A stretch of DNA of 64,000 nucleotides, taken from the NCBI GenBank assembly GCA_037367405.1, contig JAZKJV010000092.1, positions 868,001 to 932,000 on the forward strand, read 5' to 3'. Positions 32,761 to 45,574 of the stretch are shown piece after piece. The notes under the pieces were generated by a model. That model was not told where the DNA came from. It saw nothing but the letters and a program-made list of their open reading frames with translations, and did not search any database. Position 1 is the stretch's first letter. Every line of letters starts with the position of its first letter. The translations under genes were made by a program, and so were the position numbers. The DNA comes from Ottelia alismoides. Taxonomy: Eukaryota; Streptophyta; Magnoliopsida; Alismatales; Hydrocharitaceae.

Positions 32761-35040
32761 GCCCTTGCTAGTCCCTAGCAAACACTTATGCAATAAGTAC
32801 AAAAAGAATAAAGAAAAGAAAAAGGAGAATTAAAGAAGGATAGAGTGAATAGGGGTGCTTTCAGTGCAATGCATGTCTTTATAAAATCTGAATTTGGAGC
32901 TCCTGTCAGACCTTGGGTGTAAATGTGTGTGGATCCTAGTCGGGAACCAGCTCTAAAATACAACAACCTTTGATAGTCACAGAACTTGGTTCAACCCACC
33001 TCAATAGCCTGGTCAGAACTGATCTACATCATACGCAAACCCTTATAACTATGAAGCTGACTTGTACAGTGTAAGTGATAGTGGCTCTCCCCAACTGGGA
33101 TGACAAAGGAACTGACTTCTCCAGAATGACAACCCAATGATTCCCCAATCCAGCAGCTCTTTCCTCGAGGAGCAGGGTATTCCCTTCTAAGTTCAAGTGG
33201 CAACCAGCTCAAGAGGAGGGGGTGAAGAGAAGAATGGACGGTAGCCAGTGTAGCTACCTATCTTGGGATGCAAGACCAGTGTAGTCAAGTCATCCAGCTG
33301 CAGGCTCACATACTTGACTTTGGAACTCAAGCTTGCTTATTAACTTTGTACATACTATGCAGGCATTTTATTTTTGTACAGGCCTGACAAATTTTTTTTT
33401 CAACATACTATTCACAACAACATTTACATAAGGAGTTTTTCCTCTTGAGCCAGTAGACTATCCCTCTTTTGAAGCTTTATTGCAACCCACAATCTCCTGT
33501 CTTTAGACCTCATGGCTATTGGACCAGGTTGGGGTGCACTTCCCTCCCTAGATGAGGACGAATGTTTCCACCCGTGTGCGTCTCAGACTGGCAAATCCAA
33601 CCCCCTCACCACTCCAACTGAGTTGAGCCAAGTGAAAGGTGCAAGTGTCCAAGTTAGGTCACGGTCGGCAAGAGTCGTACGTGTGTCTCGAAAAGTTCTA
33701 GTTAGTCCACTGAGGTGACTTGAACCCAGCCGTGATTTCTCAAAGAATTAAGTCTGTATAGACCTGAAGTACCTTAGATCTAGTTCCCATAAGGTTCCAG
33801 TGCAGTTAGGTGCGGTAAGGTCTAACCGAGCTCCAATTTGAGACTTTATTAGACTGATTCAATCATCAAGCTCACTCAAAAAGAATATGAATGGTATGCT
33901 TATGCTATGCACAATGAATGATACAATTTTTTCACAAAGACTTTAAAAGAATCAAAGAATATTTTACACAAAGAATTTTTGCAAATAAAATGAAAGGGTA
34001 CATATAATTATTTACACAGCTCTCCACTTTATTTACAAAATGTATGAATTTATAAAAACTTTACAGGTTTGAGTGAAGTAGTTTATTTAGAATTATACAG
34101 AAAGAATTGTATGTGTCTTATTTATGATTTACAAGTATTTGTAATAGTGATCTTATTTTTCAGGTCTAGTTTTGAAAATAATTTTGCAAACTATTGTACA
34201 CGATAATTTTTGCAATCATTTACACACATTTGAAAACTATTTTTGCAAAGATTTTTCACACTATATATACAATTTTCACAATAGTTTTGACAAGCATTTT
34301 TCAAAATATTTGCACATAGGTTTTTTTCAAATCCTATCTTTCACACAAAGAAAAAGTTTTTCAATCAAAACAGTTTCACCCAGATTGAAATCTTTTCACA
34401 TCAAATTTTTCAAAACTGGTCACACTATTTTTCAAATCATACTGTATAGGTATCTAGCCTGATTTATTAATCAGTATATACAAAAGAAGAAAACTGTATT
34501 TGATGTATAATATGGTTTTGGCTCTTATAAGCTTTATTTGGGATTATGCTTATTTTTGTATAAGAGATTTTTGTGCAGACTCCTCAGACTTATTCAAGAA
34601 TCATTTTCACAAGAGCTTTGAAAACTTTAGTCCAAAATAATTTTTGCAAACATGTACACATATTTGAAAATGATTTTACAAAGGTTTTACAAAGCATAGA
34701 TAGGTTTTTCAAAACAATTTTGACAATCATTTGCACACTGATTTTCACAAATTTTGATTTCACGCAAAGAAAATAAATTTTACACGCAAAACTGATTTTT
34801 CAAAGGTTGAATACTTGTACTCACTATTTTCAAACAGTATTCACAAGGCTTTTCACAGAAAACTTTCTTTCACAAAACATTTTTCCTGACTTAATAATCA
34901 GTATAAGTACAAAGAGCCTGAGGAGCTCACAATCATCTTTTTTTATTATAGAGTTACTTATTGCTTTTTAGATTGAATTGATGTTTCATTTTTCAGTATG
35001 AGTTATGGCTTATAGTATATACATGGTATATACGACCCCC
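32761..35040 (-). other. Element D 3' UTR
   Basis: Non-coding, 2.3 kb. It holds a GGTAGC/GCTACC hairpin at 33240-33258, a conserved block 33590-33880 shared with A and B, an A/T-rich tract present in two tandem copies (about 34180-34925), CTGATT hairpins at 34461-34476 and near 34888, and the competing arm 34994-35007. No ORF resembles an envelope-like protein. Confidence 0.85.
34180..34925. repeat. Tandem duplication in element D 3' UTR
   Basis: Two diverged copies, about 34180-34500 and 34570-34925, each run from an ACACA-TTTGAAAA phrase through a CACGCAAAGAAAA or CACACAAAGAAAA phrase to a CTGAYTTAWTAATCAG hairpin followed by TATA-ACAAA. A, B and C have one copy. Confidence 0.65.
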
Positions 35041-35395
35041 CTATACTTAGCTTGAGCTATGTCCTCATAGATCGAAGAGAAAAGCAGAGACATAACTCGT
35101 ACTGAGTATAGACAAGTCTAAAGAATATATATGAATGAAATGAATGAATGAGAAGTTGACCGCCCCCCCTATACTTAGGATCAAGTAATCCTAAGTATAA
35201 CAGACTGTACAAAAAGCAGGGAGGGTCAAGGGTGGGAATACACAGATCGTACTCAGAATGACTCCCCCTATACTTAGGGTAAGATACTCCTAAGTATAGA
35301 TAAGAAGAGGAGACAATGGAGAGGATTGGAATGAAATGAAAAACTCGGGGTGCACATCCCCCCTATACTTAGGACCAAGTACGTCCTAAGTATAG
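35041..35395 (-). repeat. Element D hairpin array (four inverted repeats)
   Basis: 35363-35395 (GAC type), 35268-35299 (GGG type), 35169-35200 (GAT type) and the long hairpin 35041-35111. On the element strand each is followed by GGGGG or GGGGGG. Segment 34994-35007 can pair with 35091-35104 inside the long hairpin, with one G-U pair. The array begins about 85 bases after the integrase stop. Confidence 0.92.
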
Positions 35396-35481
35396 AAAAC
35401 TGTCTACAAGGGCGACACCTTTTAGATACATAGAGAAAATAGAAAAGGAAAAGAAGAAAAGAAGAGAAGCAAAGAAGAAAA

Positions 35482-37443
35482 TCAGATAAAAAGTTCTTGG
35501 AGTACATCGTCTGAATCTTCTGATGCTGCAGCAGTTGTGGAAGTGTCATCATGTTGTACGAGCTGGATTGAGTCCACAACGGCCAAGAATGCATCTGGTT
35601 CTAAGTAAGGCTTCAGGAGTTGGCCGTTGACGACGAAGGGCTGTGCGTCAGGGGACAATTCTGATATAGCAATGCTTCCATTGTCACGCACTTCACAAAC
35701 TCGAAATGGCCCTGTCCACTTACTCTTTAATTTACCTGGAAATATCCGCAACTTTGCATCAAATAACCACACTTTCTGTCCAACGTCAAAGGTCTTTCGT
35801 CTGATGTGCCGGTCATGCCAGCGTTTCACCTTCTCCTTGTACATCAAGGTGTTATTGTACGCATAGTCTCGGAATTCTAAGAGCCTGTTCAGATCGTCTT
35901 TTCTCTTCTGACCACTTTTGCGTGAGTCTAAATTGCAATTATTGACTGCCCAAAGAGACTTGTGAATTAATTCCACGGGCAGATGGCATGGTTTACCATA
36001 TACAAGACGATAGGGCGACATGCCCAAAGGAGACTTGTAGGCGGTTCGGTAAGCCCATAGGACCGAGTCCAAGAGTTGAGACCAGTCCTTCCTGTTTGGC
36101 CTAACAAGTTTCTGCAGGATATTCTTGATTTCTCTGTTTGATAGCTCCGCCATGCCATTGGTCTGAGGATGATAAGGAGATGCGACACGATGGTCGATGC
36201 CGTACTCCTTCGTTAACTTCTTGACCTCTTTGTTAATGAAGTGGCTACCCCCGTCTGATATGAGAATTTTCGGTATCCCGAACCGCGAAATGATGTTTTT
36301 CTTCAGGAACTAGCATACTGTTCGGCTGTCAGCGGCTCGAGCGGGGATAGCTTCAACCCAACGACTCACGTAGTCGACAACAAGAAGGATGTGCTCAAAT
36401 CCTTGACTGTTAGGGAAAGGTCCCATGAAGTCAATGCCCCATGCGTCGAAAACATCTGCTATCTGAATGATTTTCAGGGGCATTGGATCTTTGGCAGTAA
36501 GTGTCCCTTTCATCCTCTGACAGTCAGTACATCGTTTGACAAATTCCGTTGCATCCTTGAATAAAGTGGGCCACCAGAAGCCACACTGAAGAACTTTTGC
36601 TACCGTACGATCTCCAGAGTGATATCCACCAGATTCGAGCGAGTGACAATGCTCGAGGACACTTGATTGCTCCGTCTGAGGGATGCACCTGTGCCAAATG
36701 CAATCTGCTCCTTCCCTGAATAGAAGAGGATCTTCCCATTGGTAGAAGCGGATGGTTGACATGAATTTGTTCTTTTGGTTCTTCGTCCAATCCGAAGGTG
36801 TTACCCCAGAGGCGAGGTAGTTGACTATATCTGCATACCAAGGAAGAGCATCCACTACTAAGATGGCTTCGTCAGGAAAGGTTTTTGTGATAGGTGCATT
36901 GTTCAGAGAAAGCTCATGCTGCTCTATTCTGGAGAGATGGTCTGCTACCACATTCTGGACTCCAGGCTTGTCCTTGATTTCCAGATCAAATTCCTGGAGG
37001 AGAAGGATCCAACGAATCAGTCTTGGCTTGGCATCCTTCTTCTGCTGAAGGTACCTGATAGCAGAGTGGTCTATAAAGATGGTGAATTTTGATCCCAACA
37101 AATAGGATCTGAACTTCTCTAAGGCGAAAACCACAGCCAGCAATTCTTTCTCTGTCACTGTATAATTTCTTTGTGCTTCATCTAGTGTTCTGCTGGCATA
37201 GTGAATGGCATAGGGCGCTCTGTCTTTTCTTTGCCCAAGAATAGCCCGGACTGCAAAGTTTGACGCATCGGTCATTATCTCAAAGGGAAGAGTCCAGTCG
37301 GGCGGCTGTAAGATTGGAGCCTGCGTGATAAGCTCCTTCAACTGATTGAAAGCAAGGAGAACCGGCTGATCAACAATGAACTCAGTCTCCTTGCATAAAA
37401 GTTCTGTCAGAGGTCGGGCAATGCGGCTGAAATCCTTGATGAA
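35482..37443 (-). pseudogene. Element D pol: RNase H and integrase
   Basis: One frame from after the TGA at 37444 to the native TGA at 35482, interrupted by TAG at 36310-36312. RNase H motifs: [26 protein letters not shown] (first Asp of the third motif conserved). The integrase zinc finger has [14 protein letters not shown] and RCTDCQRM. The core has [19 protein letters not shown] and NGMAELSNREI. The C-terminal domain ends about residue 223 of the last segment. The TAG falls between the first and second catalytic Asp, so no full integrase could be made without readthrough. Confidence 0.93.
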
Positions 37444-38322
37444 TCACCTATAGAATCCCACATGCCCCAGGAGTGACCTCACATTCTTCACTGACTGAGG
37501 TGGCTGAAGATTTGAAATGACATTTACCTTTGCCGGGTCGACTTCCATGCCACGTTTAGAAACGACGTGGCCCAGCACAATACCTTCTGTGACCATAAAG
37601 TGGCTCTTTTCCCATGAAAGTACTAAATTAACTTCTCGGCACTTCTGAAGTACTCTGTCTAGGTGCTCAAGACAGGAATCGAAACTATCACCATAGACAG
37701 AGAAGTCGTCCATGAACACCTCGAGAAAACTGCCTACCATCTCGGCGAAGACAGCTAACATGCATCTTTGTAATGTTGCAGGTGCATTGCATAATCCAAA
37801 GGGCATTCTTTTGAAGGCATAGGTGCCGAACGGGCAAGTGAAGGTAGTCTTCTCTTGATCTTCAGGAGCGATCGCCACTTGGTTGTACCTGGAGTACCCA
37901 TCCAGAAATCAGAAGAACTTCTTGCCTGTAATCTCTCCAGAACTTGATCGATAAATGGCAAGGGGAAGTGGTCCTTCTTGGTTACTGCATTGAGACAACG
38001 GTAGTCAACACACACCCGCCAGGATGTTGGTACCCGAGTGGAAATTTCCTCTCCTTTATCATTTGTAACCACAGTAAGCCCAGATTTCTTGGGAACTACA
38101 TGCAGTGGGCTTACCCATTTTGAGTCAGAGATGGGATAGATGAAGCCTGCATCACACCATTTCGTGATTTCTTTCATGATGACATCCCGAAGGTTAGGAT
38201 TCAACCTTCTTTGAAATTCACGGGACAGCTTGGCATCTTCTTCCAAATAGATGTGGTGTGAACACAAGGCTGGATTTATCCCTCGGAGGTCCGATACGCT
38301 CCAACCAAGTGCCTTGCGTTCT
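37444..38322 (-). pseudogene. Element D reverse transcriptase
   Basis: Two frames. The first (38267-37915) has LCSHHIYLEEDAK, WVSPLHVVPKKSG and SWRVCVDYRCLN. After a frameshift near 37915 and a TGA at 37909-37911, the second has FLDGYSRYNQVA, MPFGLCNAPATLQRCM and the catalytic FMDDFSVYG. A TGA at 37444-37446 replaces an Arg codon just after GFYR. A further one-base shift near 38320 separates it from protease. Catalytic Asp pair intact, frame broken. Confidence 0.93.
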
Positions 38323-39277
38323 TGTCTAGAACCTCGAGAAGTCGAGATTCCTGATCCGGATTCAGCCTGCTGCTGATGATGACTGGATACATTTGTTCTT
38401 CACCCGCAAGGAAAGCATACTTTAGGCCTGCAGGAAGTGGCTTGAGCTCTGGTTTTGATCTGTCCACTTTATCTGTCACTTCCGATACCATGCTGGTGGT
38501 GGGATGTACTTCCTTGCAATACTTACCATCCTCACCATCCTGTTGAGATCCTAGTGATGCACCGAACGGTTCTGTGCTAAGCTGATCATGTTCGGTCTGG
38601 AGTGAATGCTCAAGAAGATGCGCCTGAATCTGAGAATCTGTCTCCCAAGAATCATCGGAGCATATGCTGACTGCGCTTTCCAAGTCCTCCTCAAGAGTGA
38701 GGATTTCTCGGGTCCATGAATCATCCAATGATAAAGCTGAGTCTCTGATCTCTGCAATAAAATCACAGTCTGCTTCTGATGCCGCCTGGCTCTCATCAGT
38801 TGTGGCATTCTGCTCTTTGTTCATGTTTATCGTGATTTGCTGGGTGTTCGATCTGAAAGTGATCTTCCCAGACCCGTAATCAACCATGGCACCTGAAGTG
38901 CGGAGGAATGGTCTGCCAAGGATGATAGGGGTCTGGAGCAGAGGTGCATGCGAGTCCATGTCAAGTACGACAAAGTCAGCTGGGAATTTCATCTCATGCA
39001 CTGTAACTATCACGTCTTCCAACAGACCTCGGGGCCGCTTGACGGATCGGTCAGCGAACTGAAGGATCATGCGTGTCTGCTTGAGCAGTCCCAACCCGAA
39101 TTCTTGCATTATGGACGAGGGCAGAAGGTTGATGGAAGAACCACTATCAAGAAGAGTGCCCTCGAAGACCTGGTCAAAAATCACACAACTGATCAGAGGT
39201 GCTCCTGTATCTTGCTTCTTCTGTGGGAGATTGTTGATGGCAGCAACAGTGGCCATGGAGAGAACGTGCTTTTCTAC
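38276..39277 (-). pseudogene. Element D aspartic protease and acidic linker
   Basis: Active site GTLLDSGSSINLLP near residue 34 of the segment starting at 39256, then LQFADRSVKRP and TPIILGRPFLRTS. An acidic linker of about 150 residues follows. The frame is open from after the TAG at 39278-39280 to the shift near 38320. The protease itself looks intact. Confidence 0.93.
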
Positions 39278-40906
39278 CTATCGACGTCTGTTGTCTTGCG
39301 CTGGGCGACGCCTGTTAGTACATGCCTCTTTCAGTCCTTTCTTTACGGCTGGCATGTATTCCACGGCCTTCAACAAGGGAATCTCAACAGTCAATTTATC
39401 CAAAATATCCACAACACCTGGATCAGACAATGCCTTTTTTCGTTTTGCATTTTTTTTGGATTTTTGTATTGCATAAGGAAAATGAATATTTACACCACTG
39501 GCAGGAAAATGAGAGTTCTTATTTACATCAAAATCATCGCCCACAGAATGTTGTACATACGAACTACAAAAAGGAGTACAAGCTGGATCTTGGCATGCTG
39601 GTGCTGCAGGGCGATCAAAAAGGGAAGCGTCTGCTCCGTCGGCTGGCGAGGGATCGGCTGCTGCTGGCGGCTCCTCCAATGTTGGCGCGACTTCGCTTCG
39701 GCTACAAGCTTCTTTTTGTTGTTTTTGTTTTTTCTGATTTTTTTGTATTTTCTGCTGAGGTTGCTGATGACATGGCACGACGGCTGGACTGGCTTCTCCT
39801 TCTTCTTCCTCCTCACCCGCCCCTGGAGCTGGCACGACTGATGCGGAAGATGACGATCCACCTGTTTCTTTATTCACCCTACTTTTGCTAGCAGGCGGAG
39901 GCAAGGTCCTACCGCTCCTGAGAGTAACAACATTAGAATAAGCAGTAATATCATTACCAGACACGGACAGAACATCACATTCTACCTGCTCTTTCTTTTT
40001 GAAATTATTGGGGTTGGCTTCGACCTGTGCCGGAATGGTAGTTCGGGTGGCGGTCAGGTCATCAAGCTGCTTTGTCATTTCCGCTAGCCTTTAACAAGCT
40101 GGGCCAGACAATCCATGGTGGAGTTTGAAGAGGGTACTTCTGATGGTTCAGCGTGCAGACCACGCTGCTGTTGGGTAGATGGGTGGGGAGGCTGTTGCTG
40201 GTGGTGCTGCTGCGGTGGAGCAGGAAGTTGAAGTTGTTGGTACGACGGAGGAGGATACTGCTGGTATTGCTGAGAGGGGGCAGCCGCGTACTGGTGATAC
40301 GGCTGTGGGTGGCGGTACTGCGGCTGCTGCTGGTATGGAAAATTCTGCCTCCATTGATGTGCAAACTGGGGAGGCTGCTGGTACGGTTGGTGAGGCTGCG
40401 AGGATTGTCCAAAACTACCACCCTGAGATTGGTGGTATTGCCGATTGGCAAATTGCTGACCCTGGGGTTGTCCCTAAGGACAGGTCGCTTGTGCATCATT
40501 AGTCCATACCCCATTCACTTCTTGAATCAGGGGTGGTGGAGGGAAGACTGGATCAGGTACAGAAAGAAACTCTGGTTGGTACACGACCATCTGCTGCTGC
40601 AGCTGGCCCTGGTCGGGCGCCTGCACGTAGTATACGTGCTGGACTGTCGGTGGCTGCTGGATCGACTGAGGCTGATGCTGCGGTTGCTGCTCGTCCTTCT
40701 TCTCAGCGGGAGCTTCCGATGGTGTAGCCGACTGAACAGAGTTGATGGTGCCCACCAACAGTTCAAGGTACTTATTGATCTGATCAAGTTTGTCCAGGTT
40801 CTGGGTCCTCTTCTCGATCACAACGAGTTTCTCGAGGTCCTGTGATCGCTTCTCAATGATATCTACCTTAGAGAGATGGCCCCCGATGATGCTGAGGTTG
40901 GAGCTC
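39278..40906 (-). pseudogene. Element D gag C-terminal region
   Basis: After the capsid the frame shifts by one near 40950 into a coiled-coil segment (about 40910-40750), then a Gln/Pro/Tyr-rich segment interrupted by TAG at 40474-40476. A shift near 40080 leads to the segment 40078-39278 with Glu-rich, Lys/Gln-rich and basic C-terminal parts, closed by TAG at 39278-39280. No zinc knuckle is seen. The 12-residue GADA repeat of A is present only about once, so it expanded in A or shrank in D. Confidence 0.8.
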
Positions 40907-41941
40907 TCATCTCTCTCTGCTTCCTTGGATGCAGCCATGTGCACTTGCTTTCTTCTGGAGGATATGGGGCTGCTTCTGATACGCCTTGGATGAAGAGAGG
41001 GCAGCCTCTCCTTCGGCCATTTCTTCAAATATCTGCCAAACTACATCTTCATCCTTGTTAAAATGTGAGCCCCCACATGCTGCATCCACGAGCCTTTGGC
41101 TTTCAATGTTCAGTCCCCCAAAGAAATGCTGGACCAAGCTGGTCTTAGGGATCTCATGGTGGGGACATTTCTCCTGCAGGTCAGTAAATCTCTCCCAAGC
41201 TTCGTGTACTGACTCATGGGCTCCTTGGGAGAAATTACTGATACGGGCTCGCATCTGGTTGAGCTGACCCAGAGGGTAATACTTGTGCAGGAAGACGGAC
41301 TTCAACTCCTCCCAGGTCGTCACGACCTTTCCCAAATGATTGACCCAATAGAGGGCCTTGTCCTGTAGGCTGAAGGGGAAAGCCATCATCTTTACAATGT
41401 CCAGAGGGACATTGGGACAGTGTGTAGTACGACAAATGCGGGAAAATTGCTGCAGGTGAATGTACAGCTCTTCATTGGTGTTTCCAAGAAATGCAGGGAG
41501 AAGGGAGATGAACTGGGGCTTCAGCTCAAAGTGAGCATGTACCGGTGGGATGAGAATCCCCTTGGTCATCTGGCTGTCTCCCGGATTATATGTTTCTTTA
41601 AGGGTAGGCTTTGGTGGTGGTAATTCAAGGTCATCATCAGGTCCACCACCTCCACCTCCACCTCCTCCTCCCCTGCCTCCTCTGCCTCTGCCTCCTCCTC
41701 CATCATCTCCGTTCATCATATCATTCAACATGTCCTGGAAAGATGTCTGTGTGAGGGCCTGCTCGGTCAGCTGCTGCTGTATGGCCTGGATAGATGCCAG
41801 TAGCTGTGCATTGACTTGATTCTGATCTGACGCATGTCCCTCTGGTTGGGGTGGCTGCTGACCCTTGCCCTTTCCTCCTGGAGCCATGTCAGGGTCTGAG
41901 TCGGACGAGATGAACTCCGGAGTAGTCTCCAGGGCTCGCAC
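40907..41941 (-). pseudogene. Element D gag, capsid domain
   Basis: About 344 codons from Met at 41941. The N-terminus is acidic (FISSDSDPD) then Gln-rich, with a Gly-rich stretch near residue 95. The capsid-like domain runs about residues 145-310, with LPAFLGNTNEELYIHLQQFS, a PFSLQDKALYWVNHL helix and HKYYPLGQLNQMRARISNFS. Clearly the homologue of 7326-8516. The last 15 codons are out of frame relative to the downstream coiled coil. Role: particle assembly. Confidence 0.92.
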
Positions 41942-44215
41942 TATCTTCTACCTGCAGAATGAGATAGTCCGAATCAGATCACTTGCAATTGTGTTCAGCT
42001 GCCGTGATGAAGCTGGAATTCAGGTCAACCCCAGCATGTTGTGAATGGAAAAGGATGTAGACTGTAATCGACTTCCATTCACAACGGCAGAAGTGGGACA
42101 AAAGTGATCCCAGTTTATTGGGTGGCCAAGAGAAAGGTAGAAAACGAGGAGTCTGAAGATCGATCCGCAAAGTCCGGATCGGGTTCTCGGGAATCACCTC
42201 GAACTTATTGGCGGAGTTGAGTCCATGGAATCGATGTGGGTGTCGGCATGGTCCCGACGGAAACCATCCATGGATCAACTTCGCAAAGTACAAGAGAAGA
42301 TCGGATGTTGGATGAAAGATACAATAGTCAACGAGGAATAAAAGGAGTGTAAAACAGTAGAGAGGCTCGGTTGAGCGGGGTGGTCAAAGGGAGAAACAAA
42401 AAAATGTACGCAAAGGCGCGGGACTTGATATTTGAACCTTAATCTAGATCCATACAAACACAATACAAAATCGGGTTCACCAACTCACGCCATGTGAAGC
42501 CGTGAAAGCTCGGCTATTTATTATCTTTTCATTTTTAGAGTTGTGATTTTCAGGCATATCTTATAACAAGTCCTTAGTACGCTACCCTATAGGAGAGAGA
42601 GTACTACCGGAAGAGTATCCCGTACTTGTCCTCCTCCTGTGTAACCTGTAGTCTGTACTTTTTAGAGTCCTTGTAACCCTTCCTGGATCCCTACTCAGCC
42701 AAAGAAATAGAGAGAGGAAGCCGATAGGCGAAACTAATACTTCGGTTCTCGCTCGCAACAGAATCACCCGTGAGCGTGCAAGAACCTACTCGGACGCAGG
42801 ACAATGAGACAGACACCCCCGTGAAGGCGTGGCCTATGCTCAATACTTTGGACCAGGTCGATGCTCCACACAATAGGGAGTCATCATTGGTGACCAAGCC
42901 CTACTCGCCTACGTACGATAGAAGCGCCATTACTTCGGAAATCCAGGCGATACACAAGGCAGTTGCAGACTGGGTTTTTGGCGTTAATCCTTAGGGGGGT
43001 CGCACTCGCTCAAGGGAGTAGGGTTTTGGTCCCCCTCCAAGGTACCTGAAAACAATGAGGGCTTTATGAACCCAGTACAATGATAGTCCATTACAGATTT
43101 TAATTAAGGTCAAAGTTTATTTAGCAGTCCCCTTGTTTTATTTTTGTGTTTTCACTTTTTCTGAGTCTGTTTCATACCAGCGCCTAACATTTTTGTAGAT
43201 TTCCATTTAAGTCCTAGGTGCTCAAAATCAGAGGGAGATAGCGGAAAAGCCGTGCAAGTGGTTCCATGATGTAAATCTCACCATTGAACCGAATGATGCA
43301 TGCTGAGTTAGAAGACTTACAGTGCATCCCAGCTCTCTACATGCGGTATGCAAAACAGAATTTTTAAACCTATCTACATGTCAGTATGCAAGGCACAAAA
43401 TCGCCCTAAACATTAGCTGCTATTAACGTGAAGAACCATAAGTCGCTCATTCATCTCTAGCCCAAAGGGTCCGGTCTTGGCTCACCCCTCCTCTGCTCAA
43501 CATACTTGAGGGTAGGAGAAAGCGCTTTACAGGGCTCGCTGCGGCACAAGGGCTAAGAGATAAATGAGCGGCTTGTTTAAATTTGACTAGATCCATACGA
43601 AGTAGGCTATAGGAACATGCATTCTTATCAATGTGTGGACCTAGCTACCGAGTCAAGCAACCTACATCTAGGGGCTCCAAGCACACAAAACAAAGTAAAA
43701 TAAAGGCAGAAAGCTCAAAACTTTGGAAAACAAAGAAAAGAAGGCGATGAAAACTCGAAAAGCCGCGATGAGGCGCCCAGGTGAACAATCACCCGGGCAC
43801 TGGACCTCATTGTGAAGAGTAGAGTCATGTTTAATTACATACCAAAATTATCTCTCTCTCACCATAAATTACAAAAATAATCCTAAATATCTACATCTAT
43901 CTCATCCACATCTATTTGCTTCCTTGATACTCTCTCCAGATGGTCATGAGAAGAGAAGACCATCCTCCTCCAAGCTTGGCTGCCTTGGCCTCCTAAGAAG
44001 CCATCCTCACGTGGCGGGCCCTCGCATCAAAGTCACAAAAAGATTGCATTAGAATAGCTCAATCAATCAAATAGATCAGATAAAATAATCACAATAAATG
44101 AATCAATGAAGCATGGTGATTAATGCCAATCAAAATAGCTGCTCACAAAATAACATCAATAATGAATCAAATTTTACACAAGAATGACAAAAGTAAAGTA
44201 GGCTATGGTCATTGC
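41942..44215 (-). other. Element D 5' UTR
   Basis: Non-coding, 2.3 kb. It shares several blocks in order with A: the CCTTCCTGGATCCCTACTCA block near 42680, the ACTTACAGTGCATCCCAGCT block near 43315 and the CTCCTCTGCTCAACA block near 43490. No gene seen. Confidence 0.8.
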
Positions 44216-44233
44216 TCCCCGGCAACGGCGCCA
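44216..44233 (-). other. Element D primer-binding site, tRNA-Asp
   Basis: On the element strand TGGCGCCGTTGCCGGGGA, 18 of 18 matching the tRNA-Asp complement, two bases (GA) after the LTR end. Confidence 0.96.
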
Positions 44234-45547
44234 TCTGATGAACCGCGAATTTAGCGAGGGTCACAATAATATATGTATCAAGTGTCGCTGAGGCGACCGC
44301 TCACCAAACATGGATTGATCAGCAATTAACCCACAATAAAAGAATGAAGAAATTAAGTCCAAAAATGTGAATTAATATTCATTACTCTACCATAAAATGT
44401 ATAGGGAACAAGCAGGTAGAGGTCGAACCACAGAGAGCAATACAAAAATGCATAAGCCTACAATGTGCATCTATCACAAAGTCATCCATGTGTGAAGCCT
44501 ATTTTTGTGGGTTTTGAATTATATATATATATATTTAATAATATAATTAGGTAATATATATATATACACTCATAGAGGGTGAGTATATAGCTTATGATAC
44601 ATACATTACATATATATATATAAATAATAATAATAATAATATTTTTTTAATTTTAGGATTTTATATATTAATAAATATATATATATATATGGATACATAG
44701 ATATATATATTTTTTTATATATGTTTTTTTTATTTTCATTAGAAAAGGGGGATATAAATATAGAGGGGTGCTATAATATTTATACAAATACCCAAAAATA
44801 GTCAAAAATTCAGAGATAAAGTCTTTTTGGTATTTTCATAATTTTTTACTTTTTTGGTGATTTTTGGATAGTTTTAAAACATTTTTAGTATTTTTAAATA
44901 GCAAAATAAGAGCAAACAGTGGAATAGGGTCTGGCTGTAAGAAAAATAGGAATTAAAAATAGCAAACAGCGGCCAAATTTTTCCACACTATTTTTCTAAT
45001 AAAGATAATAAAATATAGCAGAAATAGGAACTGAGTTCATATTTTTCTGATTTTTCTTTGATTTTATATATTTTTTTGAAGTTTTTGTGCATTTTTGAAT
45101 TTTTAAGGTTTTCCTTTTGAGATTTTTAGGGATTTTTGGACTGGCACTAAAATACGTTAAAATACACACTAGGGAAATTTTTTGGAATTTTTAGAGGTCT
45201 TTTAATATTTTTTTGGTATTTTATAATTAGACAGTAAACAAAAGTCATGTTTTTGATTTTTAATAAATGCAAAAATGCTACAAAATTAAAAACTAAAAAT
45301 ATAGCGTGCAAGGGTACGCTAACAGGAGCTTATGCCTATTTTTGCAAAAATTTTAAAAAAATATGAAGCACAAAATAAATAGACAAGGCATACAAAAATA
45401 AATAGCCTGGCAGGGATATTTTTGCAATTAAAATAAGTGGCAGGGGCATCCATGCAAAAATTACAATAAAAATGAACGTTTAATTTTATTTTCAGGGCCA
45501 TTCTACAATTACTGAAACCCGACAGGGTTTTAATGCAAATATCATGC

Positions 45548-45574
45548 GCCTCACGTGGGGTCTGCACGTGAGGC
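45548..45574. promoter_or_regulatory. G-box inverted repeat in element D 5' LTR
   Basis: Perfect 10-bp arms GCCTCACGTG and CACGTGAGGC around a 7-base loop. Same type and relative position as 11623-11647 in A. Downstream of the TATA box, so it would also form a hairpin in the leader RNA. Confidence 0.5.

Noticed and set aside
32761..35040. An env-like ORF expected in some Athila elements
   Set aside because: The region after integrase in A and D has no long frame, signal peptide or membrane segments. It is structured non-coding UTR.
38948..39891. Plus-strand frames of 135-297 codons opposite gag and protease of D
   Set aside because: Antisense shadows of well-supported gag and protease frames; no family match.
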